Position numbers and translations under genes: made by a program. From the NCBI RefSeq assembly GCF_021725675.1, contig NZ_JAKJPO010000004.1, positions 1 through 64,000 of the forward strand: a DNA stretch of 64,000 bases, read 5' to 3'. Of this stretch, positions 34,051 through 44,184 are shown in pieces. The notes beneath the pieces are model-generated. The model saw only the letters and a list, made by a program, of their open reading frames with translations. It did not search any database and had not been told where the DNA came from. Position 1 is the first letter of the stretch, and each line of letters opens with the position of its first letter. The stretch comes from Marilutibacter chinensis (GTDB lineage Bacteria; Pseudomonadota; Gammaproteobacteria; Xanthomonadales; Xanthomonadaceae).

Positions 34051-34407
34051 TTACTTCTTGATGGCCTTGCGCGGGCCCTTGCGGGTACGCGCGTTGGTAC
34101 GGGTGCGCTGGCCGCGCAGCGGCAGGCCACGACGATGACGGAGGCCGCGGTAGCAGCCCAGGTCCATCAGACGCTTCAGCGACATGCCGATCTCACGGCG
34201 AAGGTCGCCCTCGACCACGTACTTGCCGATCTCGGCGCGCAGGCGCTCGACTTCCGGCTCGGACAGGTCCCGGATCTTGGTCGTCTTCTCGACCCCGGCT
34301 GCGTCGCAGACCTGGACCGAACGGGTACGACCGATGCCGTAGATACTCTGGATACCGACCCAGACATGCTTCTGGGGAGGCAGGTTGACGCCCGCAATAC
34401 GCGCCAT
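34051..34407 (-). CDS. rpsM: 30S ribosomal protein S13
   Basis: 118 residues. Head protein contacting P-site tRNA and the B1 intersubunit bridges. [20 protein letters not shown] and [19 protein letters not shown] are diagnostic. First gene of the alpha operon here, with its own promoter upstream (TATAAT at 34475-34470). Confidence 0.98.
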   Translation of the reverse strand: MARIAGVNLPPQKHVWVGIQSIYGIGRTRSVQVCDAAGVEKTTKIRDLSEPEVERLRAEIGKYVVEGDLRREIGMSLKRLMDLGCYRGLRHRRGLPLRGQRTRTNARTRKGPRKAIKK

Positions 34408-34469
34408 AACGCGATCTCCAACTGGTTTGGCGGCCGGACAGCGGCGCTGCCCGGCGGAGTGAATCGGAA

Positions 34470-34498
34470 ATTATACCAAGATTCCGGCTTTCCAGGAA
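34470..34498 (-). promoter_or_regulatory. Putative alpha-operon promoter
   Basis: On the minus strand a perfect -10 TATAAT (34475-34470) has a partial -35 TTCCTG (34498-34493) at 17 bp. It would start transcription about 55 nt upstream of rpsM. It lies in the 429-bp secY-rpsM gap, a length typical of a transcription-unit boundary. Confidence 0.65.
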
Positions 34499-34800
34499 GT
34501 CCCGCGCCCGTACGGCGGCGCTGGACCCGGCATGGGGAGTGTGCCCATGCTCCGGCGACGGACCCCGGCTGTACCGGACCTGGCGCTGTTTCCGCCCTGC
34601 CCGGCCCCGCGCACTACTCTGGTGCGCGTATGGCCTGGATCCACTCGCGCCCGGAACCGCCACGCGAGTCGCCCATCAATGTGCCCGGACGGGAATCCGG
34701 GTCGGCGCGGTGCCCGAAGGCTGCCGCCTTGGCGCGGGGCCATCGACCCCGCCGGTACCGCGATTCGCCGCAAGCCTACATCAGGCTCACGCGGCGGCTC

Positions 34801-34826
34801 GAACCGGACGGCGGACCGACCGGTTC
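34801..34826 (-). terminator. Hairpin after secY
   Basis: GAACCGG (34801-34807) pairs with CCGGTTC (34820-34826) 10 nt past the secY stop codon, with no U-tract. The rest of 34408-34836 contains no gene; in particular no rpmJ was found. Confidence 0.5.
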
Positions 34827-34836
34827 GCGTTCAGGC

Positions 34837-36198
34837 TCAGGAGCGGCCCGGGAGGCCGCCGCGGGAACCCTTCAGGTTGGCCTTCTTCAGCAGGCTCTCG
34901 TACTGGTGCGACATCAGATGCGCCTGGATCTGCGCGATGAAGTCCATCACCACCACGACCACGATCAACAGCGAGGTGCCGCCGAAGTAGAACGAGGTGT
35001 TCAGCTCCTTGCGCATGACTTCCGGCAACAGGCAGACCAGCACCAGGTAGGCGGCGCCGGCCGCCGTCAGGCGGGTCAGCACGCCGTCGACGTACTCCGC
35101 CGTCGCCTTGCCGGGACGGATACCCGGGATCAGCGCACCCGACTTCTTCAGGTTGTCGGCGGTTTCCTGCGAGTTGAAGACCAGAGCCGTATAGAAGAAC
35201 GCGAAACCCGCGATCATTCCGCCATACAGGATCATGTGCAGTGGCTCGCCCGGATTCAGCCACTGGCTGAGCTGGAGCAGCCACGACGACGAGCTGCCCT
35301 GGCTGAACCAGTTGGCCGCGGTCGCCGGGAACATCACGATGCTCGACGCGAAGATCGCCGGGATCACGCCTGCCATGTTCAGCTTCAGCGGCAGGAACGA
35401 CGACTGGTTCATGTACGCATTGCGGCCGCCCTGGCGTCGGGCGTAGTTCACGGTGATCCGGCGCTGTCCACGCTCGACGAACACCACGAAATAGGTGAAG
35501 CCGAGCACGATCGCGGTGATCAGGATCGCGTTGATCGCGTTCATGTCGCCGTTGTTGATCTGCTGGAACATCCCGATCACCGCCGACGGCAGGCCCGCGA
35601 CGATACCCGCGAAGATGATCAGCGAAATGCCGTTGCCGACGCCGCGCTCGGTGATCTGTTCGCCGAGCCACATCAGGAACATCGTGCCGGCGGTCAATGC
35701 GACCACGGCGGTCAGGATGAAGCCGGGGCCCGGGTTGTAGACCACCTCGATGCCCTGGCTGGCACCGCCGGCCTGCAGCGCCGTCGCGATGCCCCAGGCC
35801 TGGAAGATCGCCAGCGGGATGGCGCCCATCCGCGACCACTGGTTGATCTTGCGCCTGCCTGACTCGCCTTCCTTCTGGATGGCCTTCAGGCTCGGCACCA
35901 TGTTGACCAGCAGCTGGATGATGATCGACGAGGAGATGTACGGCATCACGTTCAGCGCGAACAGGCTGAAACGCGACAGGGCTCCACCGGAGAACATGTT
36001 GAACATGTCGACGATGGTGCCTTCCTGGCTCTCCATCAGCTGGAGCATGGCGTCCGGATTGACGCCGGGCACCGGGATGTAGCATCCGATGCGGTAGACG
36101 ATCAGCGCGCCGATGACGAACAGCAGGCGCTGACGAAGCTCGGTGAACTTGCCGAGTCCGCCGCCCATGCCGGCCATTGCACTACCACTGCGTGACAT
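34837..36198 (-). CDS. secY: Protein translocase subunit SecY
   Basis: 453 residues, ten membrane helices forming the SecYEG channel in the inner membrane. Helix 2a plug region ([23 protein letters not shown]), the cytoplasmic loop [21 protein letters not shown], and [15 protein letters not shown] are family marks. The ATG at 36198 is preferred over an in-frame TTG at 36201. Last gene of the spc operon; no rpmJ follows it. Confidence 0.98.
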   Translation of the reverse strand: MSRSGSAMAGMGGGLGKFTELRQRLLFVIGALIVYRIGCYIPVPGVNPDAMLQLMESQEGTIVDMFNMFSGGALSRFSLFALNVMPYISSSIIIQLLVNMVPSLKAIQKEGESGRRKINQWSRMGAIPLAIFQAWGIATALQAGGASQGIEVVYNPGPGFILTAVVALTAGTMFLMWLGEQITERGVGNGISLIIFAGIVAGLPSAVIGMFQQINNGDMNAINAILITAIVLGFTYFVVFVERGQRRITVNYARRQGGRNAYMNQSSFLPLKLNMAGVIPAIFASSIVMFPATAANWFSQGSSSSWLLQLSQWLNPGEPLHMILYGGMIAGFAFFYTALVFNSQETADNLKKSGALIPGIRPGKATAEYVDGVLTRLTAAGAAYLVLVCLLPEVMRKELNTSFYFGGTSLLIVVVVVMDFIAQIQAHLMSHQYESLLKKANLKGSRGGLPGRS

Positions 36199-36323
36199 CA
36201 AGTGCTCCCATTCGCACGATTATCGAACCTCTCCGGAGAGAGCTGGGCCGCCATCCCTGGCGCAACATCGCCGACTTCGGATCGTCCGGCCCGGCCGTCC
36301 CGACCGGGCGTCTCTGCGGTGAC

Positions 36324-36341
36324 GGCGCGGCATGCCGCGCC
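36324..36341 (-). other. Hairpin after rplO
   Basis: GGCGCGGC / GCCGCGCC with a 2-nt centre forms a perfect palindrome 9 nt past the rplO stop, at the start of the 152-nt spacer to secY. No U-tract. Confidence 0.6.
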
Positions 36342-36350
36342 GCCCCGTTG

Positions 36351-36791
36351 TTACTCGGCCTCGACCTTGCCGCCGGCGGCTTCGATCGCCGCCTTGGCTC
36401 CGGCCGTCGCCTGCAGGCCCTTGATGACGAACGCCTTGGTCAGCTCGCCCTTCTTGACGATCTTGGCCTTCTTCGCGGTGCTCGGCACCAGCTTGGCGGC
36501 GCGCAGCGCGGCGAAATCGATCTCGCCGGCCTCCAGCCTGTCCAGCTGGTACAGCAGCACTTCGGCGGTGTCCTTTGCCATGCGCGAGCGGAAGCCGATC
36601 TTCGGCAGGCGCATGTGCATCGGCATCTGGCCGCCTTCGAAACCAGCCTTGATCTTGCCCTTGCCGGCGCGCGCGAACGAGCCCTTGTGGCCGCGACCGG
36701 CGGTCTTGCCCAGGCCCGAACCGATACCGCGACCGACGCGGGTGCGCTCGGTGCGGGCGCCGGGGGCCGGCTTGAGTGTATTCAGACGCAT
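36351..36791 (-). CDS. rplO: 50S ribosomal protein L15
   Basis: 146 residues. Late-assembling protein linking 23S rRNA domains. [22 protein letters not shown] and [15 protein letters not shown] are diagnostic. It follows rpmD by 5 bp. Confidence 0.98.
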   Translation of the reverse strand: MRLNTLKPAPGARTERTRVGRGIGSGLGKTAGRGHKGSFARAGKGKIKAGFEGGQMPMHMRLPKIGFRSRMAKDTAEVLLYQLDRLEAGEIDFAALRAAKLVPSTAKKAKIVKKGELTKAFVIKGLQATAGAKAAIEAAGGKVEAE

Positions 36792-36796
36792 GACGA

Positions 36797-36994
36797 TTAC
36801 TCCTCCACCCGGACCAGGTAATGGACCTTGTTGATCAGGCCACGCACCTGCGGGCTGTCCTTAAGTTCGCGGACATCGTTGAGCTTGTTCAGGCCCAGCG
36901 CACGCACCGACAGGCGGTGACGCGACTGCGAACCGCGCAGGCCCTTGACCAGGCGCACCTTGACGGTGCCGGCAGCTTCCGGCTTCTTAGCCAT
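36797..36994 (-). CDS. rpmD: 50S ribosomal protein L30
   Basis: 65 residues with [21 protein letters not shown] and [20 protein letters not shown]. Its start overlaps the rpsE end by 8 bp, implying translational coupling. Confidence 0.97.
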   Translation of the reverse strand: MAKKPEAAGTVKVRLVKGLRGSQSRHRLSVRALGLNKLNDVRELKDSPQVRGLINKVHYLVRVEE

Positions 36995-37526
36995 GGCTCA
37001 GATCCTCCACCTTCTTGCCGCGCTTGGCCGCGATCTTGGCCGGCGACTGCATGTCCGCCAGGCCGCGCACGGTCGCACGCACGAGGTTGATCGGATTGCG
37101 CGAGCCGACCGCCTTGGCCAGCACGTTCTTCACGCCGACCGCCTCGAGCACGGCGCGCATCGCGCCGCCGGCGATCACGCCGGTACCCTCGGAAGCCGGC
37201 TGCATGAACACGTTTGCCGCACCGTGGCGCGACTTGACCGGGTGCCACAGCGTGCCGTTGTTCAGGTCGACGTTGACCATGCTCTTGCGCGCGTACTCCA
37301 TCGACTTCTGGATGGCGACCGGCACCTCGCGGGCCTTGCCATAGCCGAAGCCGACGCGGCCCTCGCCGTCACCCACCACGGTCAGCGCGGTGAAGGTGAA
37401 CTGGCGGCCGCCCTTGACGGTCTTGCTGACGCGGTTGACCGCGATCAGCTTCTCGACCATCCCATCATCGATCTCTTCGCGGTTACGGTCGCGATCACGA
37501 CCCCGCGGTGCACGATCTTCTGCCAT
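36987..37526 (-). CDS. rpsE: 30S ribosomal protein S5
   Basis: 179 residues. Contributes to decoding accuracy and the mRNA helicase site. [20 protein letters not shown] and [19 protein letters not shown] are diagnostic. The N-terminus is rich in Arg/Asp ([14 protein letters not shown]), a local extension. ATG 37526. It is separated from rplR by a 161-nt spacer containing a strong hairpin. Confidence 0.98.
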   Translation of the reverse strand: MAEDRAPRGRDRDRNREEIDDGMVEKLIAVNRVSKTVKGGRQFTFTALTVVGDGEGRVGFGYGKAREVPVAIQKSMEYARKSMVNVDLNNGTLWHPVKSRHGAANVFMQPASEGTGVIAGGAMRAVLEAVGVKNVLAKAVGSRNPINLVRATVRGLADMQSPAKIAAKRGKKVEDLSHG

Positions 37527-37653
37527 CTTTCCGGTTCCTGTGTTTGAACAAATTTGCGGCACTGCCGCTTATCGTTGTGCAACGTTTCGGGTGTTTCGCA
37601 GCGCCGAGAACTCGGCGGCACGTCCGGCGCAACCCGCACCGGCAGGTGGAACG

Positions 37654-37679
37654 GCGGCATGGGGTCGCCCCCACGCCGC
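37654..37679 (-). other. Hairpin after rplR with GNRA loop
   Basis: GCGGC-A-TGGGG pairs with CCCCA-C-GCCGC, one mismatch in 11. In the minus-strand RNA the loop is GCGA, a GNRA tetraloop. It begins 8 nt past the rplR stop. No U-tract. Confidence 0.6.
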
Positions 37680-37687
37680 TTCAAGCC

Positions 37688-38041
37688 TCAGAACTGCAGG
37701 CCACCCTCGCGGGCGGCATCGGCCAGCGCCTTGATGCGACCGTGATAACGGTAGCCCGAGCGATCGAACGCAACCTTCTCGATGCCGGCGGCCTTGGCCT
37801 TCTCGGCGATCGCGCGACCCACCTTGGCGGCGGCCTCCATGTTGTGGCCGTTCTTCAGGCCGTCCTTGACGATGGCCTGGGTGGTCGAGGCGGCGGCCAG
37901 GACCTTCGAGCCGTCGGCAGTGAAGACCTGGGCATACAGGTGCTGACCGGTGCGCAGCACCGACAGGCGCGGCACACCGAGCTCGCGGATGTGCGCGCGG
38001 GTCGACTTGGCGCGGCGCAGACGGGCGATGTTCTTCTTCAT
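37688..38041 (-). CDS. rplR: 50S ribosomal protein L18
   Basis: 117 residues. Binds 5S rRNA in the central protuberance. [19 protein letters not shown] and [20 protein letters not shown] are diagnostic. ATG 38041, 29 bp after rplF. Confidence 0.98.
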   Translation of the reverse strand: MKKNIARLRRAKSTRAHIRELGVPRLSVLRTGQHLYAQVFTADGSKVLAAASTTQAIVKDGLKNGHNMEAAAKVGRAIAEKAKAAGIEKVAFDRSGYRYHGRIKALADAAREGGLQF

Positions 38042-38070
38042 GATCTGTACCTCGAAAGCTGAAGACCCGG

Positions 38071-38598
38071 TTAGGCCTTCTTGGCTTCCTTGCGGATGAT
38101 GGTTTCGTCGGCGTACTTCACACCCTTGCCCTTGTAGGGCTCCGGCGGACGGAAGCCGCGGATCTTGGCGGCGACCTCGCCGACGCGCTGCTTGTCGGCG
38201 CCCTGCACCAGGATCTCGGTCTGCGACGGCGTGGCGATGGTGATGCCTTCCGGAGCCGGGAACACGATCGGGTGCGAGAAGCCCAGCGACAGGTTCAGAT
38301 CCTTGCCCTGCATCGACGCGCGATAGCCGACGCCGACCAGCTCGAGCTTGCGCTCGAAACCGTCGGACACGCCCTTGACCATGTTGGCCAGGATCGCGCG
38401 GATGGTGCCGGTGATCGCGATGCGGGTCGGATCGGCAGCCGACAGCACGGCCTGACCGTCCTCGACCTTGACCTCGACCCCGGCCGGCTTGGCGACGGAC
38501 AGGGTGCCCTTCGGGCCCTTGACGCTGATGCTGTCGGCCTGGATGTTCAGCTCGACGCCCTTCGGGAGGGCGACCGGCTTCTTGGCAACTCGGGACAT
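38071..38598 (-). CDS. rplF: 50S ribosomal protein L6
   Basis: 175 residues. Lies near the factor-binding stalk. [16 protein letters not shown] and the C-terminal [18 protein letters not shown] are diagnostic. The ATG at 38598 was chosen over an upstream open frame to 38667. Confidence 0.98.
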   Translation of the reverse strand: MSRVAKKPVALPKGVELNIQADSISVKGPKGTLSVAKPAGVEVKVEDGQAVLSAADPTRIAITGTIRAILANMVKGVSDGFERKLELVGVGYRASMQGKDLNLSLGFSHPIVFPAPEGITIATPSQTEILVQGADKQRVGEVAAKIRGFRPPEPYKGKGVKYADETIIRKEAKKA

Positions 38599-38611
38599 TT
38601 CTATTCCTCCC

Positions 38612-39010
38612 TTAGGCCACGAAGCACAGGACCTCACCGCCGACGCCCTGCTGGCGCGCCTGCGCATCGGTCATGATGCCCTTCGAGGTGGAAATGATGG
38701 CGATACCGAGGCCGCCGAGGACCTTCGGCAGCTCGGACTTGCCGCGGTACTGGCGCAGGCCGGAACGGGAGTAGCGCTCGAGGCGCTCGATCACCGGCTT
38801 GCCTTCGTAGTACTTCAGCGCGATCTCGAGCTCGGCCTTGCCGTTGCCCAGATCGGTGACCTGGGAGTCGAGGATGTAGCCCTCGTCCTTGAGGACGTTG
38901 GCGATTGCGACCTTGATCTTCGACGACGGCATCTTCACCGTCGACTTGCGGACAGCCGCCGCATTCTTGATGCGGACCAGCATGTCGGCGATGGGATCAG
39001 TCATGCTCAT
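38612..39010 (-). CDS. rpsH: 30S ribosomal protein S8
   Basis: 132 residues. Binds the central 16S domain; in E. coli it also represses the spc operon. [17 protein letters not shown] at the N-terminus and [20 protein letters not shown] at the C-terminus are diagnostic. Start ATG 39010 (or 39004). A 197-nt structured spacer separates it from rpsN. Confidence 0.98.
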   Translation of the reverse strand: MSMTDPIADMLVRIKNAAAVRKSTVKMPSSKIKVAIANVLKDEGYILDSQVTDLGNGKAELEIALKYYEGKPVIERLERYSRSGLRQYRGKSELPKVLGGLGIAIISTSKGIMTDAQARQQGVGGEVLCFVA

Positions 39011-39102
39011 GGAATGTCACCTTATGAGTAGCACCGATATCCGCGGGATTGCGGCTTTTCAGCAGTGTTTTCTTCGTTGTCGTCCGCCACCGAAGCGGCG
39101 AC

Positions 39103-39199
39103 GCCCCGCCATGGGAGGCCATGGCCTCCCGGACGGGGCAAGCCGGCAAGTCTAGCAGAACCTGCCGGGGTTTGCGCTCCTCGATGCCCCGGGGAGCGC
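39103..39199 (-). other. Two hairpins in the rpsN-rpsH spacer
   Basis: GCGCTCC (39174-39180) pairs with GGAGCGC (39193-39199) 8 nt past the rpsN stop. Further on is a large composite hairpin: the 18-bp palindrome GGGAGGCCATGGCCTCCC (39113-39130) enclosed by GCCCCG/CGGGGC (39103-39139). No U-tract. Either could be a regulatory or processing site. Confidence 0.6.
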
Positions 39200-39207
39200 T
39201 TGTCGCG

Positions 39208-39513
39208 TTACCAGCTGGCCTTGCGCAGGCCTGGCACGTCGCCCTTCATCGTGGCTTCGCGCAGCTTGTTGCGGCCCAGGCCGAACTTGCTGTAGACGCC
39301 GCGCGGGCGACCAGTCAGGGCGCAGCGGTTGCGCTGACGGCTCGGCGAGGAGTCGCGCGGCAGCTTCTGCAGCTTGACGGCGGCGTCCATCTTCTCTTCG
39401 TACGACGCGGTCTCGCTGGAGATGATCTTCTTCAGCTCGTCGCGCTTGGCGGCATGCTTCGCCGCCAGCTTGGCCCGCTTGATCTCGCGGTTGACCATTG
39501 AGGTCTTGGCCAT
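39208..39513 (-). CDS. rpsN: 30S ribosomal protein S14 (long, zinc-free form)
   Basis: 101 residues. Head protein. [20 protein letters not shown] and [20 protein letters not shown] are diagnostic. Only one Cys is present, so this is the zinc-independent type. ATG 39513, 16 bp after rplE. Confidence 0.98.
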   Translation of the reverse strand: MAKTSMVNREIKRAKLAAKHAAKRDELKKIISSETASYEEKMDAAVKLQKLPRDSSPSRQRNRCALTGRPRGVYSKFGLGRNKLREATMKGDVPGLRKASW

Positions 39514-39529
39514 GGTGTGTGTCCTCGGA

Positions 39530-40069
39530 TCAGTTGCGGAACGGGAAGCGGAAGGCCTCGAGCAGCGCCCGCGCCTCGGCGTCGGTCTTCGCGGTCGTGG
39601 TGATCGCGATGTCCATGCCGCGCAGCGCGTCGACCTGGTCGTAGTCGATCTCCGGGAAGATGATCTGCTCCTTCACGCCCATGTTGTAGTTGCCGCGGCC
39701 GTCGAACGACTTGCCCGACACGCCGCGGAAGTCGCGGACGCGCGGCAGGGCCACGTTCACCAGACGGTCGAGGAACTCGTACATCTTGGCGCGACGCAGG
39801 GTCACCTTGCAGCCGATCGGCCAGCCGTCGCGGATCTTGAACGAGGCCACCGAGACGCGGCTCTTGGTCACGATCGGCTGCTGACCGGTGATCTTGGCCA
39901 TGTCGGCGACGGCGTTCTCGAGGATCTTCTTGTTGGTGGCGGCTTCGCCGACGCCCATGTTGAGCGTGATCTTGACGAGGCGGGGCACTTCCATCGGGTT
40001 CTTGTAACCGAACTTCTCGGTCAGTACCGGAACCACCTCTTCCTTGTAAATCTTTTCAAGCCGGGTCAT
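39530..40069 (-). CDS. rplE: 50S ribosomal protein L5
   Basis: 179 residues. Binds 5S rRNA and contacts P-site t[23 protein letters not shown] and [20 protein letters not shown] are diagnostic. 11 bp after rplX. Confidence 0.98.
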   Translation of the reverse strand: MTRLEKIYKEEVVPVLTEKFGYKNPMEVPRLVKITLNMGVGEAATNKKILENAVADMAKITGQQPIVTKSRVSVASFKIRDGWPIGCKVTLRRAKMYEFLDRLVNVALPRVRDFRGVSGKSFDGRGNYNMGVKEQIIFPEIDYDQVDALRGMDIAITTTAKTDAEARALLEAFRFPFRN

Positions 40070-40080
40070 TTGGGCATTCC

Positions 40081-40395
40081 TCAGGCGTCGACCGCCTCAC
40101 CGCTGGAGCGGAACACACGCAACTTGCGTCCATCCTCCAGCACCTTGAAACCAATGCGCTCACCCTTGCCGGAGGCCGGGTTGAACAGCATGACGTTGGA
40201 AATGTGGATCGGCGCCTCGCGCTCGATCACGCCGCCAGGCTGGCCGGCCTGCGGGTTCGGCTTGGTGTGGCGCTTGACGATGTTGACGTTCGACACGACG
40301 ACCTTGTCGCCGTCGACGCGGATCACGTCGCCCTTCTTGCCCTTGTCCTTGCCGGCGGTGACGATGACTTGGTCACCCTTGCGGATACGGTTCAT
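40081..40395 (-). CDS. rplX: 50S ribosomal protein L24
   Basis: 104 residues. KOW-domain assembly initiator at the tunnel exit. [20 protein letters not shown] is diagnostic. 17 bp after rplN. Confidence 0.98.
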   Translation of the reverse strand: MNRIRKGDQVIVTAGKDKGKKGDVIRVDGDKVVVSNVNIVKRHTKPNPQAGQPGGVIEREAPIHISNVMLFNPASGKGERIGFKVLEDGRKLRVFRSSGEAVDA

Positions 40396-40412
40396 TTCTC
40401 TATCTCCTCCGC

Positions 40413-40781
40413 TCAGAGCACTTCAGGCGCGAGCGAGACGATCTTCATGAACTTCTCGGAACGAAGCTCACGGGTCACCGGCCCGAAGATACGGGTGCCG
40501 ATCGGCTCATGCTTGTTGTTGAGCAGCACTGCGGCGTTGCCGTCGAAGCGGATCAACGAGCCGTCCGGGCGACGCACACCCTTGCGGGTACGCACGACCA
40601 CGGCGTCGTAGACGTCGCCCTTCTTGACCTTGCCGCGCGGAATGGCGTCCTTGACGGTCACCTTGATGATGTCGCCGATGCCGGCGTAACGGCGCTTGGA
40701 GCCGCCCAGCACCTTGATGCACATCACTTCCTTCGCACCGGAATTGTCGGCCACCCCGAGGTAGCTTTGCATCTGGATCAT
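40413..40781 (-). CDS. rplN: 50S ribosomal protein L14
   Basis: 122 residues. Lies at the subunit interface (bridge B5/B8 region) and is the docking site of RsfS in other bacteria. [20 protein letters not shown] is diagnostic. First gene of the spc group; only 16 bp separate it from rpsQ, so S10 and spc probably read through here. Confidence 0.98.
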   Translation of the reverse strand: MIQMQSYLGVADNSGAKEVMCIKVLGGSKRRYAGIGDIIKVTVKDAIPRGKVKKGDVYDAVVVRTRKGVRRPDGSLIRFDGNAAVLLNNKHEPIGTRIFGPVTRELRSEKFMKIVSLAPEVL

Positions 40782-40797
40782 GATTCAGCCTCCTCGG

Positions 40798-41067
40798 TTA
40801 TTCGGCAGCGCGGGTGACGATCTGCACCACACGCCAGTTCTTGGTCTTGGACATCGGCGCGCACTCGCTCACGCGGACGATGTCGCCCTCGTTGCATGCG
40901 TTGTCTGCGTCGTGGGCGTGGAGCTTGGTCGAGCGACGGATGTACTTGCCGTAGAGGGCATGCTTGACCTGGCGCTCGACGAGCACCGTGACGGTCTTGT
41001 CCATCTTGTTGCTGACCACGCGCCCCTCGACCGTGCGCAGTGCCTTCTCTGTATTGTTGTCGGTCAT
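40798..41067 (-). CDS. rpsQ: 30S ribosomal protein S17
   Basis: 89 residues. Primary binding protein of the 16S 5' domain. [20 protein letters not shown] and [20 protein letters not shown] are diagnostic. Last gene of the S10 group, 9 bp after rpmC. Confidence 0.98.
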   Translation of the reverse strand: MTDNNTEKALRTVEGRVVSNKMDKTVTVLVERQVKHALYGKYIRRSTKLHAHDADNACNEGDIVRVSECAPMSKTKNWRVVQIVTRAAE

Positions 41068-41076
41068 GGCGGGTCC

Positions 41077-41262
41077 TTACTTCTTCTGGCCGAGCAGCGT
41101 GTTGACGCGCGCGATCTCGCGGCGCACGCGACGGGCCTCGTGGGTCTTGGCGAGCTGGCCGGTGGCCTTCTGCATGCGGAGGGCGAAGCTCTCCTTCTGC
41201 AGCTCGACCAGGTGGGCCTTCAGCTCGTCAGCGGATTTCTCGCGGAGTTGCTTGAGTTCCAT
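41077..41262 (-). CDS. rpmC: 50S ribosomal protein L29
   Basis: 61 residues, mostly helical. [20 protein letters not shown] and [17 protein letters not shown] identify it. Tunnel-exit protein near the signal recognition particle and trigger factor docking sites. The ATG at 41262 overlaps the last base of rplP, so the two are translationally coupled. Confidence 0.97.
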   Translation of the reverse strand: MELKQLREKSADELKAHLVELQKESFALRMQKATGQLAKTHEARRVRREIARVNTLLGQKK

Positions 41263-41675
41263 CAGCGCACCGTCCGGGTAACGAAAGTGGTGGTGACCGA
41301 CAGCTTGGCCGAGGCCAGGCGGAACGCCTCGCGTGCCACTTCCTCGCTGACGCCCTCGATCTCGTAAATCATGCGGCCGGGCTGGATCTGGGCGACCCAG
41401 TACTCGACGTTGCCCTTGCCCGAGCCCATTCGGACTTCGATCGGCTTCTTGGTGATCGGCTTGTCCGGGAACACGCGGATCCACATCTTGCCGCCACGCT
41501 TGACGTAACGGCTGATCGAACGACGGGCCGCCTCGATCTGGCGCGCGGTGATCTGGCCGTGCGCAGTGGCCTTCAGGCCGTACTCGCCGAAGCTGACGGC
41601 GTTGCCGTTCCAGCTCAGGCCCTCGTTACGGCCCTTGTGCACCTTGCGGTATTTGGTTCGCTTGGGTTGCAACAT
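41262..41675 (-). CDS. rplP: 50S ribosomal protein L16
   Basis: 137 residues. Helps place tRNA in the A site; target region of evernimicin-type drugs. [17 protein letters not shown] and [19 protein letters not shown] are diagnostic. 6 bp after rpsC. Confidence 0.98.
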   Translation of the reverse strand: MLQPKRTKYRKVHKGRNEGLSWNGNAVSFGEYGLKATAHGQITARQIEAARRSISRYVKRGGKMWIRVFPDKPITKKPIEVRMGSGKGNVEYWVAQIQPGRMIYEIEGVSEEVAREAFRLASAKLSVTTTFVTRTVR

Positions 41676-41681
41676 GGTCGT

Positions 41682-42416
41682 TTACCTCGATTCGCGGGGC
41701 TGGCGGGCCGGGCGCGCCGGACGGGAGGGGCGATCGCCGCGGTCACCGCGCGAGCTCTCTTCCGGCTTTTCCTGACCGACCTGGGAGAAATCGAAGATCT
41801 CGCCCTTGTAGACCCACACCTTGATGCCGATGATGCCGTACGTCGTCCTCGCCTCGGCGAAGCCGTAGTCGATGTCCGCACGCAGGGTGTGCAGCGGGAC
41901 TCGGCCTTCGCGGTACCACTCCGAACGGGCGATTTCAGCACCGTTGAGACGGCCGGCGACGTTGACCTTGATGCCCAGCGCGCCCAGGCGCATCGCATTG
42001 CCGACCGCACGCTTCATCGCGCGGCGGAACATGATGCGACGCTCGAGCTGCTGCGCGATCGACTCGGCGACCAGTTGCGCGTCCAGCTCGGGCTTGCGGA
42101 CCTCCGTGACGTTGATGTGCGCCGGGACGCCCATCAGGTCACTGACCTCCTTGCGCAGCTTCTCGATGTCCTCGCCACGCTTGCCGATCACCACGCCCGG
42201 ACGGGCGGTGTGGATCGTGACGCGGGCGTTGTTCGCCGGACGCTCGATGAAGATGCGGGAGATCCCGGCCTGCGACAGCTTCTTGCGAAGCATCTCGCGG
42301 ACCTTGAGGTCAGACGCCAGGAACTCGGCGTACTGCTTCTTGTTGGCGAACCACTTGGAATTCCAGTCCTTGGCAATGCCCAGGCGGATGCCGGTCGGAT
42401 GAACTTTATGACCCAT
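41682..42416 (-). CDS. rpsC: 30S ribosomal protein S3
   Basis: 244 residues. KH domain lining the mRNA entry channel ([20 protein letters not shown]), [14 protein letters not shown] at the start, and a basic, Arg/Pro-rich C-terminal tail ([16 protein letters not shown]) typical of xanthomonads. 14 bp after rplV. Confidence 0.98.
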   Translation of the reverse strand: MGHKVHPTGIRLGIAKDWNSKWFANKKQYAEFLASDLKVREMLRKKLSQAGISRIFIERPANNARVTIHTARPGVVIGKRGEDIEKLRKEVSDLMGVPAHINVTEVRKPELDAQLVAESIAQQLERRIMFRRAMKRAVGNAMRLGALGIKVNVAGRLNGAEIARSEWYREGRVPLHTLRADIDYGFAEARTTYGIIGIKVWVYKGEIFDFSQVGQEKPEESSRGDRGDRPSRPARPARQPRESR

Positions 42417-42430
42417 AGTCTGACTCCGCC

Positions 42431-42766
42431 TTACTTGCCCGCGCCCACAACCACGGTGATGTGGCTGGTGCGCTTGAGGATCCGGGTGCCGCGGCCCTTC
42501 GCCCGCGCCATGAAGCGCTTCAGCGTCGGACCCTCGTCCACCATGATGGTCTTGACCTTGAGCTCGTCGATGTCGGCGCCCTGGTTGTTCTCCGCGTTGG
42601 CGATCGCCGACTCGACGACCTTGCGGATCATGCCCGCCGCCTTCTTGTCGGAGAACTTCAGCAGGTTGACGGCACGCTCGGCCGAAAGGCCGCGCACCTG
42701 GTCGGCGACCAGACGGGCCTTCTGCGGGGAGATGCGCGCGGTGCGCAGGATGGCTTTCGCTTCCAT
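42431..42766 (-). CDS. rplV: 50S ribosomal protein L22
   Basis: 111 residues. Its hairpin reaches into the exit tunnel. [20 protein letters not shown] and [19 protein letters not shown] are diagnostic. Of two ATGs (42772, 42766) the second has AAGGAG at 6 nt, whereas the first abuts it, so 42766 is the start. Confidence 0.97.
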   Translation of the reverse strand: MEAKAILRTARISPQKARLVADQVRGLSAERAVNLLKFSDKKAAGMIRKVVESAIANAENNQGADIDELKVKTIMVDEGPTLKRFMARAKGRGTRILKRTSHITVVVGAGK

Positions 42767-42776
42767 GGTCATCTCC

Positions 42777-43043
42777 TTAGCGGCTCTTCTTGTCGCCGCC
42801 GTGACCCTTGAAGGTACGGGTCAGGGCGAACTCGCCGAGCTTGTGGCCAACCATGTTCTCGTTGACCAGCACGGGGATGTGATTGCGACCGTTGTGCACG
42901 GCGATGGTGAAGCCCACCATCTCCGGCAGGATCATCGAGCGACGCGACCAGGTCTTGATCGGCTTCTTGTTGTTGCCCGCGGTCTCCACCTTCTTCATCA
43001 GATGATGGTCGACGAACGGGCCCTTCTTCAGTGAACGTGCCAT
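42777..43043 (-). CDS. rpsS: 30S ribosomal protein S19
   Basis: 88 residues. Head protein near the A-site finger. [20 protein letters not shown] and [20 protein letters not shown] are diagnostic. 6 bp after rplB. Confidence 0.98.
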   Translation of the reverse strand: MARSLKKGPFVDHHLMKKVETAGNNKKPIKTWSRRSMILPEMVGFTIAVHNGRNHIPVLVNENMVGHKLGEFALTRTFKGHGGDKKSR

Positions 43044-43049
43044 GGCCGA

Positions 43050-43877
43050 TTAGCTCCTGCGATCGCGCACGATGAACTGCTGGGTGCGCTTGTTCTTGCG
43101 GGTCTTGTAACCCTTGGTCGGAACGCCCCACGGGGTGACCGGGTGCGGGTTGCCCTGGCCGGCCTTGGCCTCACCACCGCCGTGCGGGTGGTCGACCGGG
43201 TTCATGGCCGCGCCGCGGACGGTCGGGCGAACGCCGCGCCAACGCTTGGCGCCGGCCTTGCCCAGCTTCTCCAGGTTGTGCTCGTCGTTGCCGACCTCGC
43301 CGATGGTGGCGCGGCACTCGGCCGGCACCTTTCGCATTTCGCCGGAACGCAGACGCAGGGTCGCGTAGCCATGCTCGCGCGCGACCAGCTGGACACCGGC
43401 GCCGGCGGCGCGTGCCAGCTGGGCACCCTTGCCCGGCTTCATCTCGATGCAGTGCACCGTCGAACCGACCGGGATGTTGGTCAGCGGCAGTGTGTTGCCG
43501 ACGCGGATCGGCGCGTCGCGGCCCGCGATCACCTGGTCGCCGGCCTTCAGGCCCTTCGGAGCGATGATGTAGCGGCGCTCGCCGTCGACGTAACACAGCA
43601 GGGCGATGTGGGCGGTGCGGTTCGGATCGTATTCGATCCGTTCCACGCGCGCCGGAATGCCTTCCTTGTTGCGCTTGAAGTCGATCAGGCGATAGTGCTG
43701 CTTGTGGCCACCACCGACGTGGCGGGTGGTGATCCGGCCGTGGTGGTTGCGGCCACCGGTCTTGTTCTTCTTCTCGACCAGCGCGGCATGCGGCGCGCCC
43801 TTGTGCAGGCCCGGCGTCACCACGCGGACGGCCGAACGACGGCCAGCCGAGGTGGGTTTGAATGTCATCAATGCCAT
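43050..43877 (-). CDS. rplB: 50S ribosomal protein L2
   Basis: 275 residues. Needed for subunit joining and near the peptidyl-transferase centre. [19 protein letters not shown] and the functional His region [20 protein letters not shown] are intact. 10 bp after rplW. Confidence 0.98.
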   Translation of the reverse strand: MALMTFKPTSAGRRSAVRVVTPGLHKGAPHAALVEKKNKTGGRNHHGRITTRHVGGGHKQHYRLIDFKRNKEGIPARVERIEYDPNRTAHIALLCYVDGERRYIIAPKGLKAGDQVIAGRDAPIRVGNTLPLTNIPVGSTVHCIEMKPGKGAQLARAAGAGVQLVAREHGYATLRLRSGEMRKVPAECRATIGEVGNDEHNLEKLGKAGAKRWRGVRPTVRGAAMNPVDHPHGGGEAKAGQGNPHPVTPWGVPTKGYKTRKNKRTQQFIVRDRRS

Positions 43878-43887
43878 GGGTCTATCC

Positions 43888-44184
43888 TCAGGCCGTGGCC
43901 ATCACATCGATCGACTGGCCTTCGGCCAGCTTCACGTACGCCTTGCGCCAGTCGGCACGACGGCCCATGCGGAAACGGAAGGCCTTGCTCTTGCCCTTCA
44001 CGTTCACGACATTGACCGCCTCGACCTTGACGTCGAACAGCTTCTCGACGGCGGCCTTGATGTCGGCCTTGGTCGCGTCCGTCGCCACTTCGAAGACGTA
44101 TTGGTTGGAAACTTCCTGCAGACGCGCGGTCTTCTCGGACACGCGCGGCGCACGGATGATGGTGTAGAGCTTGGCCTCGTTCAT
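43888..44184 (-). CDS. rplW: 50S ribosomal protein L23
   Basis: 98 residues. Tunnel-exit docking site of trigger factor. [18 protein letters not shown] and [19 protein letters not shown] identify it. The ATG at 44184 has GAGGAG 8 nt upstream; the in-frame GTG at 44193 lies inside that site. ATGA overlap with the rplD stop indicates coupling. Confidence 0.97.
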   Translation of the reverse strand: MNEAKLYTIIRAPRVSEKTARLQEVSNQYVFEVATDATKADIKAAVEKLFDVKVEAVNVVNVKGKSKAFRFRMGRRADWRKAYVKLAEGQSIDVMATA

